Assembly (NCBI GenBank): GCA_965276635.1
Contig: CBDIBC010000005.1
Coordinates: 2,046,001 to 2,110,000 of the forward strand
DNA: 64,000 nucleotides
Direction of reading: 5' to 3'
Origin: CBDIBC01 sp965276635
Lineage (GTDB): Bacteria; Actinomycetota; Acidimicrobiia; Acidimicrobiales; Palsa-688
The position numbers were made by a program, and so were the translations under genes. Below are positions 51,842-60,801 of this stretch, in pieces. A model generated the notes under the pieces. The model was given only the letters and a program-made list of their open reading frames with translations, was not told where the DNA came from and ran no database searches. How positions within the stretch are numbered: position 1 is the stretch's first letter; every line of letters starts with the position of its first letter.

Positions 51842-52789
51842 TTGGTCGACCTGCTCGACCGGAGGTTGGTCTTCGTCACCGGGAAGGGCGGGGTGGGCAA
51901 GACGACCACCGCCGCCGCGCTGGCGTCGCTGGCCGCCGACCGGGGCAAGAAGACGCTGGTCTGCGAGATCGACGCCAAAGGCAATTTGGCCGACTTCTTC
52001 GAGACCGGGCCCACACAGTTCGACGAGCGCCAGATCTCGCCGCGGCTGTGGGCGATGTCCATGGACACCGAGGCCTCGCTGCGCCAGTACCTGTCGCTGC
52101 AGCTGAAGCTGCCCCTCGTGGCCCGGATCGGGCCGCTGGCCCGGATGTTCGACTTCGTGGCCTCCGCCGCGCCCGGCGTCAAGGAGATCGTCACCGTCGG
52201 CAAGCTGTGCTGGGAGGTCAAGGAGCGCCACTACGACATCGTCATCGTCGACGCCGCCGCCAGTGGCCACATCGTCAGCCAGCTGGCCGCGCCGCAGGCC
52301 ATCAACCAACTGGTTCAGGTCGGGCTGGTCCGCCAGCAGACCGGTTGGATGCTCGACATCCTGGGCGACCCCCTCCTCACTGGGCTGGTGATCGTGGCCA
52401 CCCCGGCCGAGATGCCGGTCAGCGAGACGCTCGAGCTGCGCGACCACGTCGCCGCCGAGACCAACGTGGAGCTGGCTGCCGTCGTGGTGAACCGGGTGCT
52501 CCCCGAGCTGTTCGGGCGGGGTGAGGAGGAGGTCTTCGACCGCCTCGGCCGCCCGCAGGCCGACAAGACCCTCGGCACCGCGCTGGGGGGGTCGGCGCAA
52601 CCGCTGCTCGACGCCGCCACCCTGACCGTCAGGACGCGCCGGGCCCGGGCCGGGCACCTCGAGACGCTGCGCCATGCCATCGACGACGCCGTGCCGATGC
52701 TCTACGTCCCGTACCTGTTCTTCCGCAGCCACGGCCTGCGAGCCACTCGACAGGTGGCCGAGGCGCTCTCCGCCGAGCTGGGCTACTGA
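51842..52789 (+). CDS. ArsA/Get3-like ATPase, subunit A
   Basis: A 315-residue SIMIBI-class ATPase from TTG 51842. The deviant Walker A, VTGKGGVGKTTTAAALASLA, keeps the signature Lys near its start. DIVIVDAAASGHIVSQLAAP is Walker B/switch II. It has no Cys pair for arsenite and no hydrophobic-groove insertion like eukaryotic Get3. It forms a TGATG junction with a paralog, matching the actinobacterial pair Rv3679/Rv3680 known as a heterodimer. Confidence 0.87.
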   Translation: MVDLLDRRLVFVTGKGGVGKTTTAAALASLAADRGKKTLVCEIDAKGNLADFFETGPTQFDERQISPRLWAMSMDTEASLRQYLSLQLKLPLVARIGPLARMFDFVASAAPGVKEIVTVGKLCWEVKERHYDIVIVDAAASGHIVSQLAAPQAINQLVQVGLVRQQTGWMLDILGDPLLTGLVIVATPAEMPVSETLELRDHVAAETNVELAAVVVNRVLPELFGRGEEEVFDRLGRPQADKTLGTALGGSAQPLLDAATLTVRTRRARAGHLETLRHAIDDAVPMLYVPYLFFRSHGLRATRQVAEALSAELGY

Positions 52790-53964
52790 TGACGCCCGCC
52801 CACGGATTGCGCCCGTCGTCGATCGAGGCGCTCCTGGCGGCCAAGGAGATCATCATCGTCTGCGGATCGGGAGGTGTCGGCAAGACCACCACCTCGGCTG
52901 CCGCCGCAGCCATGGCCGCGATCCACCACGGCGGCAAGGTCCTGGTCGTCACCGTGGACCCGGCCCGGCGGCTCGCCAACGCGCTCGGCCTGTCCGGGTT
53001 CGGGAACGAGGAGAAGCAGGTGCCCCCCGAAGCGTTCGCAGCCGCCGGGGTACAGCCCCGCGGTGAGCTGTGGGCCGCCATGCTCGACACCAAGCAGAGC
53101 TGGGACGCCCTGGTGCGCCGTCACGCCCCCGATGCCGAGACCGTGGGACGCATCCTGGAGAACCCGCTGTACCAGAACATCTCCGGCAAGTTCGTCCAGA
53201 GCCACGACTACATCGCCATGGAACGGCTCTACGAGATCCACTCCGCTGGCCGCTACGACCTGATCGTGGTGGACACCCCGCCGACACGCAACGCCTTGGA
53301 CTTCATCGAGGCGCCACAGCGGATGGCCGACTTCTTCAGCTCCCGGCTGCTGCGCATGCTCATCGTCCCCTACCGCAGCCGCATGATCAACCTGGCCACC
53401 CGTCCCTTCTACCAGGTGGCCGACCGCATCCTCGGCTCCCAGTTCCTGCAGGACATCGCCGAGTTCTTCATCCTGTTCCAGACCATGTACTCCGGGTTCG
53501 TCAAGCGGGCGAACGCCGTGGAGCGCCTGTTGCGAGACAACCGGACGACCTTCGTCGTGGTGAGCACGCTGGAGGCGGCGCCCGTCGCCGAGGCCGAGTA
53601 CTTCATCGAGGTGCTGTCGGGGAAGAAGTTCCACCTCGGAGCGCTGGTGTTGAACCGGGTGCTTCCCGACTACCTCGTCGACGACCGAGCTGCCAGCCTG
53701 GCCCAGAAGCTGGTGGCGTCGGCCCAGACGCTGGCCGGCGGCGACCTGGCCGCACAGGTCGCCGCCGATCCGGCGCAGCTGGAACGGGTGCTCGTCGAGG
53801 TGGGGGAGAACTTCCAGAACTTCTCCGTCGTCGCCCACCGTGAAGCCGGCCAGCGCCAGGCGTTGGGGCAGCTGCCCGACGTGGTGACCTCGGTGCCGGA
53901 GTTCGACGCCGACATCTACGACCTGGCCGGGCTGCTGCGGCTGGGTGAAGGGATCTGGTCCTGA
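52789..53964 (+). CDS. ArsA/Get3-like ATPase, subunit B
   Basis: A 391-residue paralog of the preceding gene. Its P-loop is VCGSGGVGKTTTSAAAAAMA, in which Ser replaces the signature Lys of the deviant Walker A (GKGGVGKT becomes GSGGVGKT). The nucleotide switch is DPARRLANALGLSGF and the second switch LIVVDTPPTRNALDFIEAPQ. The middle holds a hydrophobic segment (SRLLRMLIVPYRSRMINLA). Without the Lys it would depend on its partner for hydrolysis. Confidence 0.87.
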   Translation: MTPAHGLRPSSIEALLAAKEIIIVCGSGGVGKTTTSAAAAAMAAIHHGGKVLVVTVDPARRLANALGLSGFGNEEKQVPPEAFAAAGVQPRGELWAAMLDTKQSWDALVRRHAPDAETVGRILENPLYQNISGKFVQSHDYIAMERLYEIHSAGRYDLIVVDTPPTRNALDFIEAPQRMADFFSSRLLRMLIVPYRSRMINLATRPFYQVADRILGSQFLQDIAEFFILFQTMYSGFVKRANAVERLLRDNRTTFVVVSTLEAAPVAEAEYFIEVLSGKKFHLGALVLNRVLPDYLVDDRAASLAQKLVASAQTLAGGDLAAQVAADPAQLERVLVEVGENFQNFSVVAHREAGQRQALGQLPDVVTSVPEFDADIYDLAGLLRLGEGIWS

Positions 53965-53967
53965 GGC

Positions 53968-55452
53968 ATGGCGACCCTGCCCGAGCTGCTGCGAGAGCAC
54001 ACCAAGCTGGAGGGTCCAGTGGTGGCCCACCTCCAACGGCTGGTGGGGGCCTGGGGGACCCTCTCGGATCTGTGCTTCGCCGACCTGCTGCTCTTCGCGC
54101 CGGTCAGGGGCGGTCGGGACCAGTGGGTGGTGCTCGGCCAGGTGCGACCCACGACCAGCCAGACCCTGCACCTGGAGGACCTCGTGGGCCGCGTCGTCGA
54201 CGCCGCCGAACGCCCGGTGGTGGCCCGGGCCTGGGACATCGGCGGCGTCGTCGAGGGCGAGGTGGCCATACCCAGCCGCAACGAGCGCGGCCGACTGGTC
54301 TGCATCCCCGTCCGCTGGCACGGTGAGCTGGTCGCCGTCCTCACCCGTGAGTCCGCCCTGTCGGTGGGGCGCCGCCCCGGTGAGCTGGAGCGGGTCTACG
54401 TAGAGGTCTTCGACCGACTGGCCCGGATGATCTCCGAGGGCGAGTTCCCGTTCCCGGTGGACGAGGGCGTCTCCAGCGAGATGCCACGTGTGGGCGACGG
54501 CGTCCTCGTCCTCGACGCCAGCGGCCGAGTCGACTACGCATCGCCGAACGCGGTCAACGCCATGCACCGCATGGGCATGTACTCGGGCATCGAGGGGGTC
54601 CGGTTGGAGGAGGCCGGGCTGGAGCAGGCCGCGGTGGCGCTGGCCTATCAGACCCGCCTGCCTGCCACCGAGGAGGTGGCACGTGGTGCCGACGTGGCCG
54701 TCGTGATCCGCTGCGTCCCGCTGCTCGACCACGGGGTGCTCACCGGGTCGGTGGTGTTGCTGCGCGACGTCAGCGACCTGCGCCGGCGGGACCGCCTCCT
54801 GCTGTCGAAGGACGCGGCCATACGCGAGGTCCACCACCGGGTCAAGAACAACCTGCAGACCATCTCCTCGCTGCTCCGGCTCCAGTCACGACGCCTCCCC
54901 GAGGGAGAGGCGCGTCACGCCCTGGAGGAGTCGGAGCGTCGGGTCCGCAGCATCGCCCTGGTGCACGAGATCCTCTCGCGCGACACGACCGACGAGGTCG
55001 ACTTCAACGACATCCTCCCCTCGCTGGTCCGGATGGCGGAAGACCTGGGCAGCGCCGAGCGGCCGGTGCGGATCACCTACGCGGGGGAGGCGGACGAGCT
55101 GCAGGCGGTGGTGGCCACCCCGCTGGCGGTGGTGCTCACCGAGCTGTTGCAGAACGCCGCCGAGCACGGGCCACGACCGGCGGCCGGCGATGGCGACGTG
55201 CTGCATGTCCACGTGGCGTTGCACCACAGCGACGACCTGCTACGCGTCACCGTCAGCGACGACGGCGTCGGCCTACCGGCCGGCTTCCGGATCGAGGACA
55301 CCACCAGCCTCGGTCTGTCGATCGTCCGGGGGCTGGTGGAGAGCCAGATGGGGGGAACCATACGCATGCGCACGGCCGACGGCGGGACCGGAACCGTCGT
55401 CGATCTGGCCGTCCCCCTGGACCAGGGGAGCGACGACCTTGAGAACCTGTAG
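53968..55452 (+). CDS. pdtaS: PdtaS-type sensor histidine kinase
   Basis: A 494-residue cytosolic kinase. Residues ~1-150 form a GAF-like domain (TLSDLCFADLLLFAPVRGGR), ~170-280 a PAS domain (VGDGVLVLDASGRVDYASPN). The HisKA_2 box is IREVHHRVKNNLQTISSLLR with the phospho-His near 290. The ATPase has VVLTELLQNAAEHG and TTSLGLSIVRGLVESQMGG. It has no membrane helices. Family members phosphorylate PdtaR, an RNA-binding antiterminator, which is not in this window. Confidence 0.88.
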   Translation: MATLPELLREHTKLEGPVVAHLQRLVGAWGTLSDLCFADLLLFAPVRGGRDQWVVLGQVRPTTSQTLHLEDLVGRVVDAAERPVVARAWDIGGVVEGEVAIPSRNERGRLVCIPVRWHGELVAVLTRESALSVGRRPGELERVYVEVFDRLARMISEGEFPFPVDEGVSSEMPRVGDGVLVLDASGRVDYASPNAVNAMHRMGMYSGIEGVRLEEAGLEQAAVALAYQTRLPATEEVARGADVAVVIRCVPLLDHGVLTGSVVLLRDVSDLRRRDRLLLSKDAAIREVHHRVKNNLQTISSLLRLQSRRLPEGEARHALEESERRVRSIALVHEILSRDTTDEVDFNDILPSLVRMAEDLGSAERPVRITYAGEADELQAVVATPLAVVLTELLQNAAEHGPRPAAGDGDVLHVHVALHHSDDLLRVTVSDDGVGLPAGFRIEDTTSLGLSIVRGLVESQMGGTIRMRTADGGTGTVVDLAVPLDQGSDDLENL

Positions 55453-55515
55453 CACTGGCGCCCGACTGGTGACGGCGACCTCGGCCGGCGCTTTCGGGGC
55501 GACTAGGGTCACGGC

Positions 55516-56214
55516 GTGCGTCGGGGAGCCATGATGATGGCGGGTCTGGTGTGCGGCGCGACGGTGTTGGCCGCAACGGTGTTGGCCGCGTGCGGCGGGT
55601 CGAGCGGCGCCAGCAACCCGGGCCCGTTGCTGGTCAAGGCCAAGAGCACGATCGACGGCACCCAGGCCCTCCATTTCGATCTGACCAGCCAGGGGGTGTC
55701 GGGGAGCGGGACCACCATCACCGGCGGCAGCGGCGATATCGGCCGCCCGGACCAGATCCGTGGCAGCTTCCAGCTCACCGTCGGGGGCTTCAAGGTGACG
55801 GTCAAGGTGCTGGCCGCGCAGAGCAAGTTCTATGCGGAGGCGCCGTTCCAGAGCTCCTACGTCCTGACCAACCCGGCGACCTACGGCGTCGGGAACCCGG
55901 CCCTGCTCATCGATCCCAACACCGGCCTGAGCAGCCTGCTGACCGCGATCCAGAACCCGAAGTCGGGCGGTCAGACCCGCCGGAACGGTGAGGTCCTCGA
56001 CCAGATCACGGGCAGTGTCCCCGGGTCGAAGGTGCCGGTGCTGCCGGACACCCGCCCGGCCGACCCGGTGCAGGTGACGGCCCTGGTGAACCCCTCCAGC
56101 CACCAGGTCCGTCAGATCGTGCTGACCGGGCCGTTCACCAGCTCGACACCGTCCACGTTCACGGTGACGCTCACCAACTATGGCGAAGCCGTCCACGTTG
56201 CCCTCCCCGGGTAG
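55516..56214 (+). CDS. lprG: LprG/LppX-type lipoprotein
   Basis: A 232-residue lipoprotein with signal peptide MRRGAMMMAGLVCGATVLAA and lipobox LAAC (Cys26). The mature part is the LppX_LprAFG half-barrel: KAKSTIDGTQALHFDLTSQG, GSFQLTVGGFKVTVKVLAAQ, DPVQVTALVNPSSHQVRQIV. The fold has a hydrophobic cavity that binds triacylated lipids. It overlaps the following transporter gene by 35 bases, as lprG does with p55 in mycobacteria. Confidence 0.85.
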   Translation: MRRGAMMMAGLVCGATVLAATVLAACGGSSGASNPGPLLVKAKSTIDGTQALHFDLTSQGVSGSGTTITGGSGDIGRPDQIRGSFQLTVGGFKVTVKVLAAQSKFYAEAPFQSSYVLTNPATYGVGNPALLIDPNTGLSSLLTAIQNPKSGGQTRRNGEVLDQITGSVPGSKVPVLPDTRPADPVQVTALVNPSSHQVRQIVLTGPFTSSTPSTFTVTLTNYGEAVHVALPG

Positions 56215-58051
56215 CGACCGCCGCGCCCGCTGGCAGCTGGGCTTCGCCGCCGCTGCGGTCCTCCTCGCCGCCGCTGACACCTACGTGGTCGTCGTGGCCC
56301 TCCCCTCGATCATGTCGGGTGTCGGCATCGGCCTCGACCAGCTGCAACGAGCCACGCCGATCATCAGCGGCTTCCTGCTCGGCTACACCGCGGTGCTGCC
56401 GCTGCTCGGTCGGCTCTCGGATGTCGCCGGGCGTGAGCCGGTGTTCGTGGGCTGCTTGATCGCCTTCGCCGTCGGTTCCCTGGTCACCGCCACCGCCCAC
56501 GACCTCTCCGTCGTCGTGGTCGGTCGGGCGCTACAGGGCGTCGGGGGGGGCGGCCTCGTCCCGGTGACCTTGGCTCTGGTCGCCGCCCGCTGGCCGGCCG
56601 AGCACCGCGGGCTCCCGCTGGGCGTGGTCGGGGCGGTGCAGGAGTTCGGCAGTGTGGTGGGACCGCTCTACGGCGCAGCCATCGTGGCCGCCTCGGGCTG
56701 GCGGACCATCTTCTGGATCAACCTGCCCATCGCCGCCGGCCTGGGTTTGGCGTTCCGGCTCAGCGCCACCCGATCCGGGCCGCTCGCCGATCGGTCCGCC
56801 GACCCGGGGCCCGACCTCTCACGACACAGCCGGGGGCGGGCGGACATCGTCGGCGGCGTCCTGCTGGTCGCCGGGGGCGCCGCCGCCGTCGTGGCGCTGG
56901 CCGATCCGGCCAGCCTGGCCAACAGCGTGACCTGGGGGGGCTACCTCGTGCCGCGGGCGGCGTCCAGCGCGTTCGCGCCCTTCACCTCGGAGCTGGCGAT
57001 CGCGGCCGGGGTGCTGCTCGTGGGCTTCGTCGTCTGGGAGACGGTGGCGCCGGCGGCCGTGCGGACCCTCGTCCGGCCTCGCCGCCTCCCTGCCGTCGTG
57101 GCGGGAGCTGACCTGCCGGGCGGCCTGCTGCTCGCCGGTTTCCTGGCTTGCATCGTCATCGTCTTCTCCACTGCCGATCCCAGTCACCAGCTGCTGGCGA
57201 GCAGCACGCCGTTCGTCGCCCCGGTCGGGGTCGTGGCCCTGGTCGGATTCGTGCTCCGTCAACGCCGGGCACGCCAGCCGCTGCTCGAGCCGCGCGCCCT
57301 CACCGATCGGTCGGCCTGGGGCGCCCTAGCCGTGAACCTGGCCCTCGGCGCCGGCCTGATGGCCGCGCTGGTCGACGTACCGTTCTTCGCCCGGGCCACC
57401 GCCTACCCGAGCTCCCAGGTGGGCGCAGCGCTGATCCTGGTGCGCTTCCTCGTTGCCGTGCCCATCGGCGCAGTGCTCGGTGGCCTGTTGTGCCGGCGCA
57501 AGCAACGAGGGCCGTACGTGGCCGGCGGGGGCGCGGCGCTCGCCGCCCTGGGTTTCATCACCATGGTGACCTGGTCGGCCACGGCGCTGTCCACGCCGCT
57601 CCATCTGGGCGCCACGTCGCTGGGGTTCCGGGCCAGCGACGTCGAGCTGGTGGCCTGCGGGCTGGGCTTCGGACTCGCCATCGCGCCGGTCAACGCAGCC
57701 ATCCTCGAGGCGGTCCCCGAGCGGCTCCATGGCCTGGCCAGCTCCCTGGTGGTGGTGGCCAGGACCGTGGGGATGCTCGCCGGCCTCTCCGCCCTCACGG
57801 CGATCGGCATCCGCCGCTTTTACCAGGCGCAGGCCCACATCGGCTCACCGATCACCCTTTGCCCTCAGAACCCGGGCTCCTGCCCCGCCTACGACCACGC
57901 CACCACGGCCGCGCTGCTCAGCGAGCTGCACACGATCTTTGCCGGCGCGGCCATCTGCGCCGCCGTCGGTGCCGCGCTGGCGGTCGTCCTCCTGCGCCGC
58001 CGCTCCGAACACGTCCGCGCCGTCGCCACCGGCAGCCTCGTCGGATCCTGA
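56180..58051 (+). CDS. P55-like MFS lipid/drug exporter
   Basis: A 623-residue MFS protein with about 14 membrane helices. Motif A is GRLSDVAGREPVFVGCLIAF, motif C-like GVVGAVQEFGSVVGPLYGAA. The early charged helix starts AAADTYVVVVALPSIMSGVG with an Asp in the membrane. A partner of LprG in moving triacylglycerides and some drugs out of the cell is known for mycobacterial P55; the overlap of genes here supports the same pairing. Confidence 0.87.
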   Translation: MAKPSTLPSPGSDRRARWQLGFAAAAVLLAAADTYVVVVALPSIMSGVGIGLDQLQRATPIISGFLLGYTAVLPLLGRLSDVAGREPVFVGCLIAFAVGSLVTATAHDLSVVVVGRALQGVGGGGLVPVTLALVAARWPAEHRGLPLGVVGAVQEFGSVVGPLYGAAIVAASGWRTIFWINLPIAAGLGLAFRLSATRSGPLADRSADPGPDLSRHSRGRADIVGGVLLVAGGAAAVVALADPASLANSVTWGGYLVPRAASSAFAPFTSELAIAAGVLLVGFVVWETVAPAAVRTLVRPRRLPAVVAGADLPGGLLLAGFLACIVIVFSTADPSHQLLASSTPFVAPVGVVALVGFVLRQRRARQPLLEPRALTDRSAWGALAVNLALGAGLMAALVDVPFFARATAYPSSQVGAALILVRFLVAVPIGAVLGGLLCRRKQRGPYVAGGGAALAALGFITMVTWSATALSTPLHLGATSLGFRASDVELVACGLGFGLAIAPVNAAILEAVPERLHGLASSLVVVARTVGMLAGLSALTAIGIRRFYQAQAHIGSPITLCPQNPGSCPAYDHATTAALLSELHTIFAGAAICAAVGAALAVVLLRRRSEHVRAVATGSLVGS

Positions 58052-58053
58052 GC

Positions 58054-58073
58054 AGCTGTCGCCGGCGACAGCT
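58054..58073. terminator. 20-bp perfect palindrome between convergent genes
   Basis: AGCTGTCGCCGGCGACAGCT is self-complementary over all 20 bases and would form an 8-bp stem with a four-base CCGG loop. It sits three bases after the P55-like stop and overlaps the stop of the leftward glycosylase, fitting a bidirectional terminator. Confidence 0.65.
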
Positions 58074-58857
58074 ACTGATGGAGCGGGCACCAGTACGAGG
58101 TCCGTCCGCCCACTGTGGCGCGCTGCAGCTCGGCGCCGTCGCGAGGACAGTGCCCGCCGGGGTGCCGTTCGGCCATCAGGTCGCCCGTATGACTGCCCCC
58201 GCCAGCCATGAGGACGCCCAAGCCCGAGCGCAGCGACCGGGCCAGGCCGCGCACCTCGGTGTCGGTCAGTCCGCCCGCCGGGCGGAGCGGGGACAGGCCG
58301 GCTCGCCACAGCACCTCGTCGGCGATGAGGTTCCCGATCCCGGCGATCCGGGCCTGGTCGAGCAGTCGTGCCTTGAGCGGGGTGTCACTGCCCGTCAACG
58401 CGGCGCGCAGCTGGGCCGTGGTCAGACCGAGGGCATCGGGCCCGAGGCGATCCTCGTCGGGGTCGAGCTCCACCCCACCGAGACGGCGGGGATCACGCAT
58501 CCGCAGGGCGCCCCCGTCCGCGAAGCAAAGCGCAAAGCGGTCGTATTTCTCGTGGGCGACTGCCGGCGAGTACTGGAGGCGGTCGATGGACGAGCGCCCG
58601 TCGACGACCAGTCGACCGCTCATGCCGAAACGGAGACCGACGACGGGGCCAGCCCCGGAGGTGTCGACCAGCATCAGCTTGCCCCGGCGTCGGGCGCCCA
58701 CGAGCGTGCGGCCGACCAGCGCGCCACCGGCCGCGAACGCCGTGAGCCCGCGTTTGAGGTACCACGCATCGTCGGCGACCACCGCGTTGATCGGTCGGTC
58801 GAGGGCGACCGCCTCGGCGAGGCGCCGGTAGCCTTCTACCTCGGGCAGCTCAGGCAT
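58072..58857 (-). CDS. Fpg/Nei family DNA glycosylase
   Basis: A 261-residue base-excision repair enzyme. It keeps the catalytic start MPELPEVEGYRRL (Pro2, Glu3), the Lys of GRRRGKLMLVD, the helix-two-turn-helix (LLDQARIAGIGNLIADEVLW) and the final zinc-finger region. The finger is CPRDGAEL...WCPLHQ: Cys-x2-Asp then Cys-x2-His, rather than four Cys. It removes oxidised bases and nicks the strand. It is followed leftward gene order by the uracil glycosylase gene upstream. Confidence 0.88.
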   Translation of the reverse strand: MPELPEVEGYRRLAEAVALDRPINAVVADDAWYLKRGLTAFAAGGALVGRTLVGARRRGKLMLVDTSGAGPVVGLRFGMSGRLVVDGRSSIDRLQYSPAVAHEKYDRFALCFADGGALRMRDPRRLGGVELDPDEDRLGPDALGLTTAQLRAALTGSDTPLKARLLDQARIAGIGNLIADEVLWRAGLSPLRPAGGLTDTEVRGLARSLRSGLGVLMAGGGSHTGDLMAERHPGGHCPRDGAELQRATVGGRTSYWCPLHQ

Positions 58858-58872
58858 ACGACGGCAGCGCGC

Positions 58873-59580
58873 TCAGTCTCCCGACGCCGGGGTGGAAGCG
58901 AGGGCCACCGCCCGGGCGAAGACGGCATCGAGCATGGGTTCGGTCAGCCGACCGGTGAAGGTGTTCTGTTGGCTGGGGTGGTAGCTGCAGACGACGGTCC
59001 TCCCGTTGGGGACGGCGATCTCGACGCCGTGGCCGAACCGCGGCCGGGGCCGGATGCGCACCTGGCGGGCCACGGCTTCGTAGGCGAACTGCCCGAGGGG
59101 GACGAGCACAGTCGCGGCGGTGAGCAGGCCTAGCTCCTGGGTCAGGAACGGCCGACAGCGATCTCGCTCGTCGGGTCGGGGCTTGTTGTCCGGCGGGGCG
59201 CAGCGCACGGCCGCAGTCACGTACGCCCCCCGGAGGATCAAGCCGTCACCGGCCGATCGGCTGGCGGCCTGGTTGGACAGCCCGGCGCGATGGAGGGCGG
59301 CGAAGAGCCAGTCCCCGGAGCGGTCCCCGGTGAACATGCGGCCGGTGCGGTTGGCCCCATGGGCGGCGGGGGCCAGGCCGACGACGACGATTCGAGCGCG
59401 AGGGTCACCGAAGCCCGGCACCGGGCGGCCCCAGTAGGTCTCGTCGGCGAAGGCGGCCCGACGGGTGACGGCGACTTCCTCGCGCCACGCCACCAGGCGC
59501 GGGCACGCCCGGCAGGCGGCGACGGTCGCTCCGAGCGCCTCGAGCCCGAGGGCGCCGGCATCGTCGGGGATCGCAGGCAT
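58873..59580 (-). CDS. Family 5 uracil-DNA glycosylase (UdgB-type)
   Basis: About 235 residues from ATG 59580. ACRACPRLVAWRE begins the 4Fe-4S site, RCAPPDNKPRPDERDRCRPF adds Cys residues, and the active motif GLAPAAHGANRTGRMFTGDR shows Ala in place of the catalytic Asp/Asn, the mark of family 5. PNGRTVVCSYHPSQQNTFTG is motif 2. It removes uracil and hypoxanthine. A -10-like TACCCT eight bases before ATG suggests a leaderless mRNA; an earlier ATG 59610 is possible. Confidence 0.85.
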   Translation of the reverse strand: MPAIPDDAGALGLEALGATVAACRACPRLVAWREEVAVTRRAAFADETYWGRPVPGFGDPRARIVVVGLAPAAHGANRTGRMFTGDRSGDWLFAALHRAGLSNQAASRSAGDGLILRGAYVTAAVRCAPPDNKPRPDERDRCRPFLTQELGLLTAATVLVPLGQFAYEAVARQVRIRPRPRFGHGVEIAVPNGRTVVCSYHPSQQNTFTGRLTEPMLDAVFARAVALASTPASGD

Positions 59581-59608
59581 GCTGGAGAGGGTAGGTTGGC
59601 GGCCCGAC

Positions 59609-60271
59609 ATGGCGACAACGACCAAGCCCCGCGCTCCCCGCCGGAAACCACCCAAGCCCACCCTTGTCCTCTTCGTCCGCCACGGCACCACGCCGACGAC
59701 GGGTCAGGTGCTACCCGGGCGCGCCCCTGGACTCCACCTCTCAGACATCGGGCGGGCCCAGGCCGATGCGGTCGCCGCCCGATTGGCCGGTCGACCGGTG
59801 GCCGCGGTGTACGCGTCGCCGCTGGAACGGACCAAGGAGACCGCGGCACCGATCGCGGCGCAGCTCGGGCTCCGGGCCAAAGCAGAGCGGGGCCTGCTGG
59901 AGTGTGATTTCGGGGAGTGGACCGGTGCGGCGCTCAAGGATCTGGGCAAGCGCCCGGAGTGGACGACGGTGCAGCGCTATCCCAGCGGATTCCGCTTCCC
60001 GGGCGGCGAGTCCTTCCCCGGCATGCAAGCCCGGATGGTGGACACGGTGGCGATGCTCTGTGGCCGTCACCGGGGCGAGACCGTCGTGGCCGTGTCCCAC
60101 GCCGACCCGATCAAGGCGGTGGTCGCCGACGCCCTCGGCACCCACCTCGACCTCTTCCAGCGGATCGTCATCTCGCCCTGCTCGGTGACCGCGATCGCCT
60201 ACGGCCCGACGGGCCCCGCCGTCCTGGCCGTGAACTCGACCGGCTCACTCACGGAGCTTCGTCCGTCGTGA
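59609..60271 (+). CDS. Histidine phosphatase family protein (MSMEG_4193-like)
   Basis: A 220-residue phosphoglycerate-mutase-fold protein. LVLFVRHGTTPTTGQVLPGR has the catalytic RHG, AVYASPLERTKETAAPIAAQ the second Arg, ECDFGEWTG the acid Glu and VVAVSHADPIKAVVADALG the second His. It starts the operon with DUF3090 and the SCO1664 protein, an order conserved in actinobacteria. The substrate is unknown. Confidence 0.88.
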   Translation: MATTTKPRAPRRKPPKPTLVLFVRHGTTPTTGQVLPGRAPGLHLSDIGRAQADAVAARLAGRPVAAVYASPLERTKETAAPIAAQLGLRAKAERGLLECDFGEWTGAALKDLGKRPEWTTVQRYPSGFRFPGGESFPGMQARMVDTVAMLCGRHRGETVVAVSHADPIKAVVADALGTHLDLFQRIVISPCSVTAIAYGPTGPAVLAVNSTGSLTELRPS

Positions 60272-60801
60272 GCGATTCGTTCGAGCTTCCCGCGCCCCAA
60301 CGCGTCACCCTCGGCACGGTGGGTATCCCCGGCCAGCGGACGTTCTACCTCCAGGCCCGCCAGGATGACCGGTTGATCACCCTCAAGCTGGAGAAGCAGC
60401 AGGTGGCGGCCCTGGCCGAGCTTCTCGTCGAGCTGCTGGCCGACCTGCCCGCCATAGGCGACGGGCCGGCGGACGATCCCCTCGACCTGGAGGAGCCGGT
60501 GCTGGCCGCCTGGGTCGTGGGCGGCATGCAGCTGGCCTACGACTCGAGCGCCGACCGTGTCGTCCTCATGGCTGAGGAGGCGGCGGTCGTCGATCCCGAC
60601 CGGATCGAGACGGCGGACGATCCCGAGGCCACCGGCGCCATCGGACGACTGTCGTTCACCCGTGACCAGGCTGCCGCCCTCGCCCGTGGCGGCGAGGCGC
60701 TGGTCACCTCCGGCCGCCCGGCCTGCCCCCTGTGCGGCAACCCCATGGACTCCGAAGGCCACTCGTGCCCGCGGACAAACGGACACCGCCCCCCGAGCTA
60801 G
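60268..60801 (+). CDS. DUF3090 family protein
   Basis: A 177-residue protein on a GTGA overlap with the phosphatase gene. PQRVTLGTVGIPGQRTFYLQ opens it, and the C-terminus carries a zinc-ribbon-like CPLCGNPMDSEGHSCPR after LSFTRDQAAALARGGEALVT. The order matches DUF3090 in Streptomyces and mycobacteria. Function unknown. Confidence 0.88.
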   Translation: MSDSFELPAPQRVTLGTVGIPGQRTFYLQARQDDRLITLKLEKQQVAALAELLVELLADLPAIGDGPADDPLDLEEPVLAAWVVGGMQLAYDSSADRVVLMAEEAAVVDPDRIETADDPEATGAIGRLSFTRDQAAALARGGEALVTSGRPACPLCGNPMDSEGHSCPRTNGHRPPS

